A DNA stretch of 64,000 nt from Thauera humireducens (GTDB taxonomy: Bacteria > Pseudomonadota > Gammaproteobacteria > Burkholderiales > Rhodocyclaceae): assembly GCF_001051995.2 (NCBI RefSeq), contig NZ_CP014646.1, positions 682,001 through 746,000 of the forward strand, in the 5' to 3' direction. Positions 55,993-63,135 of this stretch are shown piece after piece. Each line of letters starts with the position of its first letter. Positions within the stretch are counted from its first letter, which is position 1. Position numbers and translations under genes: made by a program. Below the pieces are notes generated by a model, which saw only the letters and a program-made list of their open reading frames with translations, was not told the origin of the DNA and did no database searches.

Positions 55993-56502
55993 TCAGGTCA
56001 CCATCAATGCGCCGTTGTTGATCGTCACGCTGGGCCCCAGCAGCGTGATCGAGGCGCCCTTGCCGTTCTGGATGTAGATGCCGGTGTCGTTGACGATCAG
56101 CGTCGCCCCGGTGGCGCTCTTGAGCATGATCCCGCCAGTGGGGCCGGGGAGGTCGGAGATGGTCAGGCCGTTCTGCAGCGGCGTCTGGAAGGTGATCGCC
56201 GGCAGGCCCGGCGGCGTCGCCAGCGCCAGCGCAGGGACCTCGGCGGCGCTGCCCCAGAAGCAGCCGACCCAGATCGGAAATTCCGGGTTGCCCTGCTCGA
56301 ACTCGATCCATACGCCGGAACCGATCACCGGCAGGGCGACCATGCCGTTCTGCAGCCCGGCGATCGGCACACAGGGCATGGCCCACGACGCCGGCGCCAG
56401 CCCGGCGACATCCGGCACCTGGACCTGCAGCCGGCCCTGCTGCATCGGGTCGATGTTGTTGAGCACCATGCCCCGGTACTTGCCGTAATAGCGTTCGCTC
56501 AT
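55993..56502 (-). CDS. eCIS spike OB-fold protein (gp5/baseplate V-like)
   Basis: 169 residues. YYGKYRGMVLNNIDPMQQGR then LQVQVPDV and LPVIGSGVWIEFEQGNPEFP form the OB-fold of gpV/gp5/VgrG proteins. The C-terminal GGIMLKSATGATLIVNDTGI and IYIQNGKGASITLLGPSV look like a short beta-prism spike. In Pvc8 and VgrG this is fused to the hub; here the hub is the separate upstream gene, with a four-base overlap (56499-56502). It should bind the PAAR-like tip encoded next. Confidence 0.85.
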   Translation of the reverse strand: MSERYYGKYRGMVLNNIDPMQQGRLQVQVPDVAGLAPASWAMPCVPIAGLQNGMVALPVIGSGVWIEFEQGNPEFPIWVGCFWGSAAEVPALALATPPGLPAITFQTPLQNGLTISDLPGPTGGIMLKSATGATLIVNDTGIYIQNGKGASITLLGPSVTINNGALMVT

Positions 56503-57638
56503 GTCGGCACCCTCGGCGTGATGGAGATCAGCCCGTTGCGCGTCAGCTCGAAGTTCTGACGGAACTGGCCGCGGCGGATCGTGCTGGTGACGCTGCTCAC
56601 GTAGTACAGCCCGTCGTAGGCGATGCCCGCGCCACGCACCCCCACCAGCCGGCGCGCCTTCAGCATGCGGCCATAGCGCAGCACGTCGAGTGCGCCGCGT
56701 CCGCTCACCGCGTCCTGCGAGTTCTTGGCCTCCGCCAGACCGGCCGAGATGGCCTGCATCGGGTTCATCTTGGCCGTCTGCTTCATCATCTTCAGGCGTG
56801 CCAGGGGTGCCGGCAGCAGGCCGAGGGGGGGCTGCAGCGGATTCAGGTTCGGGATCGGGATGGGGATCGGCGCCCGCGTGGCGGCGTTCTGGATGAAGAC
56901 GACCGGGAGCACGCCCTTGGTCGGATCGAAGCTGAAGTTCAGCGACTCGACGTTGGTGTGGGCGTTCATGTCGACGTTGAGCGCGGGCTGGGGCGGACCG
57001 ACCTTGATCTCCGGGCCGAAGTAGGCCACGTTGGTCATCGGCACCTCGCCCGGCTCGATGTAGAACACGTGGCCGATCTCGTCGGCGAGTTCGCGCAGGT
57101 AGGCGAGGTCGGTGCCCTGCTGCGCGGGGATGCGTTCGATCGGGATCGGCACGTCGGGGAACAGGGCCGGGATCGGCAGCGGGATGATGCCGAACGCGGC
57201 GTACTTGGCACAGATCAGCGCCACCCGTGCCTCGATCGGCATCGCCGGGTAGGGCAGGCCGCTGAAGTCGATCAGGTCCATGACCTTGGTGAGATCCTCG
57301 CCGGTCACGGTGATGCTGCCCGGCTGGCCGTCCTGGCCGGACTGGACCTCGACATGGGTGACGACGCCGTCGAACAGCGGCTGCGGCCGACCGTTCAGCG
57401 TCACGATCAGCACCACCCGCAGCGGGGGCGTGCCCAGGCTGGTGTTCTGACCCACGGCGACGAGGAAGATTGTGTTCAGCGCGGACTTGCTGTGGACGCG
57501 AAAGCGCAGCTGGAAGCCGCTCACCGAGCCGGCGGCATGCGTGACCGTCGCTTCGTCGAACGCGTCGATCAGCGCCGCAGGGACCGGCACGGGAACGATC
57601 GGGCCCATCAGCAGGCTCAGGTGCAGGGCGCTAGACAT
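56499..57638 (-). CDS. eCIS hub protein (gpD/gp27-like)
   Basis: 379 residues from the ATG complementing 57636-57638, which overlaps the LysM gene by eight bases. FDGVVTHVEVQSGQDGQPGS and ITVTGEDLTKVMDLIDF (about 85-120) match phage late-control gpD/gp27-type hub proteins, as does LAYLRELADEIGHVFYIEPG near 185. The Pro-rich stretch IPIPIPNLNPLQPPLG is a linker. The C-terminal YDGLYYVSSVTSTIRRGQFR segment is typical. It forms the trimeric hub joining the inner tube to the spike. Confidence 0.82.
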   Translation of the reverse strand: MSSALHLSLLMGPIVPVPVPAALIDAFDEATVTHAAGSVSGFQLRFRVHSKSALNTIFLVAVGQNTSLGTPPLRVVLIVTLNGRPQPLFDGVVTHVEVQSGQDGQPGSITVTGEDLTKVMDLIDFSGLPYPAMPIEARVALICAKYAAFGIIPLPIPALFPDVPIPIERIPAQQGTDLAYLRELADEIGHVFYIEPGEVPMTNVAYFGPEIKVGPPQPALNVDMNAHTNVESLNFSFDPTKGVLPVVFIQNAATRAPIPIPIPNLNPLQPPLGLLPAPLARLKMMKQTAKMNPMQAISAGLAEAKNSQDAVSGRGALDVLRYGRMLKARRLVGVRGAGIAYDGLYYVSSVTSTIRRGQFRQNFELTRNGLISITPRVPT

Positions 57639-57993
57639 CCGTGCCTCCCGGTATGCCTGCGGGCAGGGTGATGCGGATGCGGCGGCCGAGCGTGGTGGTG
57701 AGCTCGTCCGGGCGCATCGCGCCGTTGCCGTCGCACAGGCGCCAGTACTGCTCGGCGTCGCCGAGGTAGCGTGCGGCGAGGTTGTCCACCCGGTCGCCGA
57801 CGGCCACGGTGTGATGTTGCAGCGTGGCGAAATGTTCGGGTGGCGGGATGAAGCGGCGGCGCACATAGGTGACGGGCTCGCCGTCCGGCCCCGTCCAGTG
57901 CGCGGTGTCGAGGCCGTGGTAGCGGCTGTCGGGGGCGAACGCGGGCGAGGTCAGCGCGTTGGCCTGCATGAAGGCTTTCAGCGGATCGCTCAT
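57631..57993 (-). CDS. eCIS LysM-domain baseplate protein
   Basis: 120 residues. Residues 70-118 form a LysM/tail-X motif: HHTVAVGDRVDNLAARYLGD, EQYWRLCDGNG, then IRITLPAG. The N-terminal part (YHGLDTAHW, VTYVRRRFIPPP) resembles small proteins found between the Pvc7-like and hub genes of other eCIS. It probably clamps hub and tube-initiator together. Start overlaps the Pvc7-like stop by four bases (57990-57993). Confidence 0.8.
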   Translation of the reverse strand: MSDPLKAFMQANALTSPAFAPDSRYHGLDTAHWTGPDGEPVTYVRRRFIPPPEHFATLQHHTVAVGDRVDNLAARYLGDAEQYWRLCDGNGAMRPDELTTTLGRRIRITLPAGIPGGTDV

Positions 57994-58643
57994 GGCAGTC
58001 CTCCTATCCCGAGGGCATCGAAGCCGAAGGTGGCGGCCTTGCCCGCCAGTCGCTCGCGCGACTGCAGGTAGGCCATGAACAGCCCGCCGCCCTTGTGATC
58101 GAAGCCGAGATCGTCCACCGACAGGCTGCGCAGGCCGAGGGTCACGGTGGCATTGATCGGGTTGAGCAAGGGGTCGAAGGCTTCCTCGACGATGGAGAAA
58201 TCGGTGACGCGCACCGGCACGATGCGGTTGGCGCCCCACACGAACAGCACCAGCGCCGACTCCATCGGCGCGATCTCGAGCGTGCCGGCGGCGGCCAGCG
58301 CGCGCGAGGCAAGCAGATCGCCGGCGGCCGGATTGACGAGCCCTTCGAGCACCGCCAGTTGCGGCGCGATGCCAGCCTCGACGGTGGTGACATGACGATC
58401 GGGAAACTCGAGCTGGTCGGCCGCGTCGATCTCGGCCTCGATGCGGAAGGTCTCGACCGCCGGACCACGCAGGCGTAGCGCCTCGGCGCGGTCGACCGGC
58501 TCGCCCATGCCTTGCATCTGCAGGCTGCGGGTGAGCTTTTCCGGGTTGTATTGCAGCGCGATCACGCGCCGGACCTGGGCCGACTTCGGATCGACCAGCA
58601 CCAGCCCGGCCTTGACCACGCGTGGGGATGTGGACAGGGTCAT
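57990..58643 (-). CDS. eCIS tube-initiator/baseplate adaptor (Pvc7-like)
   Basis: 217 residues from the ATG overlapping the YkgJ-like stop (58640-58643). VIALQYNPEKLTRSLQMQGM near 28 is the hallmark of this CIS tube/adaptor family, in which NPE marks a conserved loop. FRIEAEIDAADQLEFPD and LVLFVWGANRIVPVRVTDFS follow, then NATVTLGLRSLSVDDL. The LysM part seen at the end of some relatives is encoded separately here, in the next gene. It joins the inner tube to the hub. Confidence 0.82.
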   Translation of the reverse strand: MTLSTSPRVVKAGLVLVDPKSAQVRRVIALQYNPEKLTRSLQMQGMGEPVDRAEALRLRGPAVETFRIEAEIDAADQLEFPDRHVTTVEAGIAPQLAVLEGLVNPAAGDLLASRALAAAGTLEIAPMESALVLFVWGANRIVPVRVTDFSIVEEAFDPLLNPINATVTLGLRSLSVDDLGFDHKGGGLFMAYLQSRERLAGKAATFGFDALGIGGLP

Positions 58644-59341
58644 GGTGCGGCGTCCTCGTTGTTGCCGGCGCCGTCCGCTTCGGTCGGGGGCCGCGGAATG
58701 AAGTGCATGCGTACCGTTTCGGCGCGGGGGCGGGTGGCCGTGTCCAGATGGGCGGCGATCCAGTCCGTGTTCAATACCCGGCCTTCGAAGTCGCGCCAGA
58801 TGCGTTCGTCGTGCGCGCAGCTGTAGCGCCGGCAGACGCCGGGGCGATGGGCATAGACGCCGCAGGCCCGGGTGTCGGCATCGTGGTGGACACAGTGGCC
58901 GTCCTCGCGCTTGCGGATGAAGTAGGGCTGGCCGAGGTCCCAGCGCACCTGACCGGCCTCGATCTCCGGCACGCTCAGTGCGAAGTTCAGGCGGCAGCAC
59001 ACGGCCTGACAGATCGGCAGGCGGCTTTCGCAGTCGACGCTGACCTCGGGCGCCGGTGCAGCGTCGTCCGCGTCGACACGGATGCGCGTGCCGGGGCCGA
59101 GCTGCTCGCCACGCGCGTGCAGTTCGTCGTTCGCGCGCTGTATCGCCGCGGCGAGTTCGTCAGCATCGATGAGCCCGCGTGCGAGCAGGGTGTCGGCCAG
59201 GCCATGCACGATGGCCTGCAGCTCGGCCAGGCGCGCGGCGTTCTCGCCCAGCGCGGTGTGGGTGAAGAGACTGCCGCGCTCGAGCTGGGTGCCCAGCTCG
59301 GCAAGCGCCGTGGGGAGCGAGAGGGGCGTGGGTGCGTTCAT
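58640..59341 (-). CDS. YkgJ/FliB-like cysteine-cluster protein inside the eCIS operon
   Basis: 233 residues. The N-terminal 95 residues are helical and match nothing I recognise. Cysteines at 104, 111, 115, 116, 150, 160, 170 and 175 make the YkgJ pattern: CQAVCC, GHC, TRACGVYAHRPGVCRRYSC. YkgJ-type clusters bind zinc or Fe-S; the flagellin lysine methylase FliB belongs to this group. It overlaps both neighbours by four bases, so it is a true member of the operon, although it is not a standard eCIS component. It could modify a tube, sheath or cargo protein; that is inference. Confidence 0.75.
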   Translation of the reverse strand: MNAPTPLSLPTALAELGTQLERGSLFTHTALGENAARLAELQAIVHGLADTLLARGLIDADELAAAIQRANDELHARGEQLGPGTRIRVDADDAAPAPEVSVDCESRLPICQAVCCRLNFALSVPEIEAGQVRWDLGQPYFIRKREDGHCVHHDADTRACGVYAHRPGVCRRYSCAHDERIWRDFEGRVLNTDWIAAHLDTATRPRAETVRMHFIPRPPTEADGAGNNEDAAP

Positions 59342-59754
59342 GGCGAAGCGCTGCGGTTGTCCATGTCGAGCCACGCCCGCCAGGCTGCGAGGCTGCGCTC
59401 GCGTGCGTCCTCGTCCGCGTCCCAGTCGTAGCTGCCCCGACCGGTCCATAAGGCGCGGAAGCGGTCTTCGCCATCGGGGGTGGAAAAGCCGCGTCCCGGC
59501 ACGAAACCCATCTCCACCATCAGGATGCCCTCGAAAGTGCGCTGGGCGTGCAGGCGGGTTTCTTCGTTGGATGAGGCCATCAGGTTCAGCAGCCCGGGCA
59601 GGGCGGGGCGGCCGATGGTGACGAGCTCGTTTGCGGCGGGTGTGCGGTCGACGTGCAGTTCGTCGGCGGCGGCGTCGATGCGCTTCAACAACTCGGCAAC
59701 GCGCACCGCTGCTGGGCGAGGGCCTGTGCTGTCGTGGTGGGTGCTCGCGTTCAT
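59338..59754 (-). CDS. Small helical protein of unknown function beside the DUF4157 gene
   Basis: 138 residues from the ATG complementing 59752-59754. Residues 18-75 are helical, with LVTIGRPALPGLLNLMASSN and ETRLHAQRTFEGILMVEMGF resembling one or two HEAT-type repeats. The C-terminal third is Trp- and Asp-rich (SYDWDADEDARERSLAAWRA). No signal peptide or catalytic motif. It follows the DUF4157 gene by 11 nt and overlaps the YkgJ-like gene by four. A chaperone, loader or protective partner for the DUF4157 protein is possible, but unsupported beyond position. Confidence 0.6.
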   Translation of the reverse strand: MNASTHHDSTGPRPAAVRVAELLKRIDAAADELHVDRTPAANELVTIGRPALPGLLNLMASSNEETRLHAQRTFEGILMVEMGFVPGRGFSTPDGEDRFRALWTGRGSYDWDADEDARERSLAAWRAWLDMDNRSASP

Positions 59755-59765
59755 CAGCGCGCCCT

Positions 59766-60941
59766 CTACTTGGTGGGGGCGGTCGATGCGCCCGGATTCT
59801 TGTAGAACTCGTTGAAGGCCGACACGGCGCGGACGAAGGTGCGGGACGGCCCGCGATAGGCCTTCGCATGTTCGTTGGTGACGTTGCCCTTGGCGGGATC
59901 GCTGATCGTGAAGCCCCACTGCAGTGTCGCGAAGATGTAGCCGGTATCGGCCCCCTTGGCAGCCGTCTCGAACGTGAAGCGGCGTTTGCCCGAGGAGCCG
60001 GGGTAGTCCCACAAGGAGGCTTCCTTGACGGTCTTGCCTTGCTTGCTGCCGTCCTGGCTACTGGCTGCGTTCGGCCAGTAATCGCGGTAGTAGGGCGAGA
60101 CGGCCGGATCCGCCTTCGATGTCCTCGGGTTCGCCAGTGCAGCGGAGTGGTCGACGAAGAAGCCAGACCGGAATCCACTGCCTTTCGTGGCCTTCGTCAT
60201 CATCTTGTTGCGGTCCGCCTCGTCGCCGGTCCATTGATATTCCTTGCCGGTTTCCAGGTTCTGGTCGCGAACCACCTGGAGCAGGCGGATGTTCTTCGAG
60301 TCCGGCGCCTTGTCGCTGGCGGTGAACTTGATCGTGCCGCTCATGCCGTTCTTGGCGCCGGGGTGGGATTCGGTCTTGAGGTTGACGTCGAAGTGGCCGT
60401 CCCTGACCGAGTGCTTGCCCTTGAGGTCGCGCTGGATGTGGGGTGCCACGGCGCGCTGGATGCGCGCGGGGGACGGCCCCAGCACACGGTCGCGCAGCGC
60501 CAGCGAAGGCGAGGGCGGGTGGCCGAGGTGTGCTGCCAGCGCATGCGCCTCGCGCTCGGCGGCGTCGTCGGGACGGCTGACGCCCAGGGCATCGCTTGGG
60601 CGGACCTCGCCGGCGCCCTGCTGCACCGTGTGGATCGCCTCGTGTGCCAGCAGTTGCTGGCGTTCGTCCGATGGCAGCGCCGGGACCTCCCGCCCCAGAT
60701 GCACGTCACGGCCCAGCGTGTAGGCGCGCGCGCCGAGCGCCTCGGCGGCAGCGGCCGAGGCGGGACCGGCATGGATGCGGACGTGGCCGAAGTCGTGGCC
60801 GAAGCGCGCCTGCATGCGATGCTGCAGTGCGTGCGGCATCGATTCGGCCGACTCGCTGGCGGCGCGCTCGAGCAGGGGGGCGGGCGAGGGGGCGGCGGCC
60901 GTGTTGTCCTGCATGGCTTGGGCGGGGGCGTGGTGCTTCAT
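59766..60941 (-). CDS. DUF4157 (eCIS-core) protein, candidate injected effector
   Basis: 391 residues. A disordered Ala/Pro-rich start (1-35) leads into DUF4157 (about 36-110): MQARFGHDFGHVRIHAGPA, ALGARAYTLGRDVHLG and LLAHEAIHTVQQG. The HExxH motif at 100-104 suggests a zinc metallopeptidase-like fold. About 110-180 is a linker with DDAAEREAHALAAHL. The C-terminal 210 residues are a separate beta-rich domain I do not recognise, with KEYQWTGDEADRNKMMTKA and FATLQWGFTISDPAKG. DUF4157 is strongly linked to eCIS loci and often marks cargo. Its start overlaps the 87-residue gene (ATGA at 60938). Confidence 0.8.
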   Translation of the reverse strand: MKHHAPAQAMQDNTAAAPSPAPLLERAASESAESMPHALQHRMQARFGHDFGHVRIHAGPASAAAAEALGARAYTLGRDVHLGREVPALPSDERQQLLAHEAIHTVQQGAGEVRPSDALGVSRPDDAAEREAHALAAHLGHPPSPSLALRDRVLGPSPARIQRAVAPHIQRDLKGKHSVRDGHFDVNLKTESHPGAKNGMSGTIKFTASDKAPDSKNIRLLQVVRDQNLETGKEYQWTGDEADRNKMMTKATKGSGFRSGFFVDHSAALANPRTSKADPAVSPYYRDYWPNAASSQDGSKQGKTVKEASLWDYPGSSGKRRFTFETAAKGADTGYIFATLQWGFTISDPAKGNVTNEHAKAYRGPSRTFVRAVSAFNEFYKNPGASTAPTK

Positions 60942-61201
60942 GATTTCACTCCGCGCAGAATCGGGCCGGCAAGCGCGCGGCCGAGTGTTTCGGGCGGGGC
61001 GCCGCGGGCGACCCGCAGCGATGGCGCCTTGATGCGGTTGCGGCCGACGATCCCGCGCAGTGCGGCAAGGGCGTCGGCTTCGCCGTTCGTGCCGAGCTGG
61101 CGCTGCAGTTCCGCTTGCAGTGCACTAACCAGTGCCTGGGCGTCCTGCGGGTCGATGCCGTGCAGGACCAGGCGGTCGATGTGGAGCACGAGCCGGCTCA
61201 T
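60938..61201 (-). CDS. Small eCIS-associated protein, unknown function
   Basis: 87 residues from the ATG overlapping the ATPase stop (61198-61201). The sequence LVLHIDRLVLHGIDPQDAQA then LVSALQAELQRQL begins with a strand followed by a long helix; the C-terminal half is basic and glycine-rich. Similar short proteins with the LxIDRLVLxGI opening occur in eCIS operons next to the ATPase or DUF4157 gene. It has no enzymatic motif. Four-base overlaps on both sides make it an integral operon member. Confidence 0.65.
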   Translation of the reverse strand: MSRLVLHIDRLVLHGIDPQDAQALVSALQAELQRQLGTNGEADALAALRGIVGRNRIKAPSLRVARGAPPETLGRALAGPILRGVKS

Positions 61202-63135
61202 AGCCACCCCCGCGTTTCGGCTTCGGATACCGGCTTGTCGCGCTTGGCGGCTTCGGCATGGGCCGCATGCAGCAGGTGCGTCATGCCCACGGCGGTGCCG
61301 GCCTCGGCGGCGAGAAAAGCGGCGGCGAGGGCGATGTTGCGGATCGATCCGCCAGGCACCGCGAGACGGGCGAGTTTCGCGTAGTCCAGCGCGTCGAGCG
61401 GTGTGGCCGGTGGAAACACGCTGCGCCACAGGGCTTCGCGCTGGCGCTCATCGGGGAAGGGAAAATGCACGACGAAACGCAGCCGGCGGGCGAAGGCGTT
61501 GTCGAGCGCCGTCTTGTGGTTGGTCGTCAGGATGGCGAGGCCGCGATAGGCCTCCATGCGTTGCAGCAGGTAGCTGACCTCGATGTTGGCGTAGCGATCG
61601 TGGCTGTCCTTGACCTCGCTGCGCTTGCCGAACAGCGCATCGGCCTCGTCGAACAGCAGGATGGCGCCCGACTCCTCGGCGGCATCGAAAACCTGGCGCA
61701 GGTTCTTCTCCGTCTCGCCGATGTATTTGCTGACCACCGCCGACAGGTCGATGCGGAACAGCGCGAGTTGCAGGCTGTTGGCCAGCACCTCGGCCGCCAT
61801 TGTCTTGCCGGTGCCCGAATCGGCCCAGAACAGCGTGGCGATGCCCAGCCCGCGCGCGCCGCGGCCGGCAAAGCCCCAGTCGTGATGGACCGTGAGCCGA
61901 TGGCGCACGTGCGTCTCGATCTGCCGCAGCGCCAGATGCTGGGCGTCCGGCAGGATGAGGTCGTTCCAGCTCGCGCACGGCTCGATGGCCTGCGCGAGCG
62001 AGCCCATGGCGCTCGCCTGGCTGCGGCATGCGCCGCGCAGCCGGGTGGCCAGCACATCGTCGGGCATCGCCGCGGACCGTTCGGCAAGCGCCGCGATGCG
62101 GCGTGCGCTCAGCCGGTAGTGGCTGGCCAGTGCATCGAAGGCAGCGGTCGGGGTGAGGGTGGGACGGTACGCGGCGAGCGCCAGCCGCCATAGCCGGCAT
62201 TGGGCCGGTGCGTCCGGGAGGTTGACGGCGAAGGCTTCGGCGTCAGAGAACACGGGTGCGCGTCCAGCAATGCAGATCAGGCGACCGAACCCCTTGTTGC
62301 GGCCAACGAAGCGCTCGACCGTCGCCGCAGGGTCGCCCTCCGCGTGCGTGAGCAACAGGGCACTGCCGAGCAGCATGGCGTCGCGCTGCCACAGGCGGGC
62401 GAGCGCGTCCTGCTCCGTGGCGCTCGCCGGCAGGTCTGCCGCGCGCAGGCGGAACAGGCTCAGGCCGTGGCGCTCGGCGAGCGCCACGGCGACTTCCTGC
62501 TGGCCGTCGGGGTCGTCGCCATGGAAGACGATTGGGCCGGGCAGCCGACCGCGCTCGTCCTGCACGGCGAGCAGGCGTTCGACCAGAAGGGCGTGCTCAG
62601 GGCACATCAGCGCTGGCGGGGGCACTGGTTCGAGCAGCGGGGCTAGGCGGGCGTCGAGGGCGTCGAGGCCGGCGAGGAAGTGCAGCACGTTCTCCGTAAT
62701 GCGCAGCCGGCCGCCCGTCAGTCCGGCGCCTTCGTCGACCGAGACCAGTTGCCATGTCCGTAGCGGACCCTGGGGCGCCAGCGCGCTCCAGTGCGGCTCC
62801 GGCAGTGCCGCCAATGCCAGGCCGAAGCTGGGCCAGGGGGCGGTCTGCCCTTGGGCCTCGGCGCAGCGTGCGGCGAGCCGGCTGTCCATCTCGCACCCGG
62901 CGCACAGCAGGACGACGTCGCGCTCGAAGGGGCTGAGGCCGAAGCGCTGCGCCAGCACGTCGATGGCCGGCGGCGCGGGCTGCCGGGCGCGAAGGGCGTC
63001 GGCTTCGACCTGCAGGCGATCGAGCTCGTCGGCGCGGGCTGGCTCGTCGCCCAGCAAGGCATGCAGGCGGGCGAACTCGAGTACCAACAGTCGCTGGTTG
63101 GCGGTGCTCCAGTCGAGGTCGAGCGACGCGTTCAT
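61198..63135 (-). CDS. eCIS AAA+ ATPase (Pvc15-like)
   Basis: 645 residues. N-terminal helical region (1-170) and a degenerate first AAA domain around 205-330, where the expected P-loop reads GDDPDGQQEV. The active AAA+ domain is at about 400-600: Walker A ADSGTGKT near 436 (Ala in place of the common first Gly), Walker B ILLFDEADALFGKR, sensor ILTTNHKTALDNAFARRLRF with two arginines. Pvc15-type ATPases act in particle assembly or cargo loading. ATG overlaps the DUF4255 stop (63132-63135). Confidence 0.9.
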   Translation of the reverse strand: MNASLDLDWSTANQRLLVLEFARLHALLGDEPARADELDRLQVEADALRARQPAPPAIDVLAQRFGLSPFERDVVLLCAGCEMDSRLAARCAEAQGQTAPWPSFGLALAALPEPHWSALAPQGPLRTWQLVSVDEGAGLTGGRLRITENVLHFLAGLDALDARLAPLLEPVPPPALMCPEHALLVERLLAVQDERGRLPGPIVFHGDDPDGQQEVAVALAERHGLSLFRLRAADLPASATEQDALARLWQRDAMLLGSALLLTHAEGDPAATVERFVGRNKGFGRLICIAGRAPVFSDAEAFAVNLPDAPAQCRLWRLALAAYRPTLTPTAAFDALASHYRLSARRIAALAERSAAMPDDVLATRLRGACRSQASAMGSLAQAIEPCASWNDLILPDAQHLALRQIETHVRHRLTVHHDWGFAGRGARGLGIATLFWADSGTGKTMAAEVLANSLQLALFRIDLSAVVSKYIGETEKNLRQVFDAAEESGAILLFDEADALFGKRSEVKDSHDRYANIEVSYLLQRMEAYRGLAILTTNHKTALDNAFARRLRFVVHFPFPDERQREALWRSVFPPATPLDALDYAKLARLAVPGGSIRNIALAAAFLAAEAGTAVGMTHLLHAAHAEAAKRDKPVSEAETRGWL

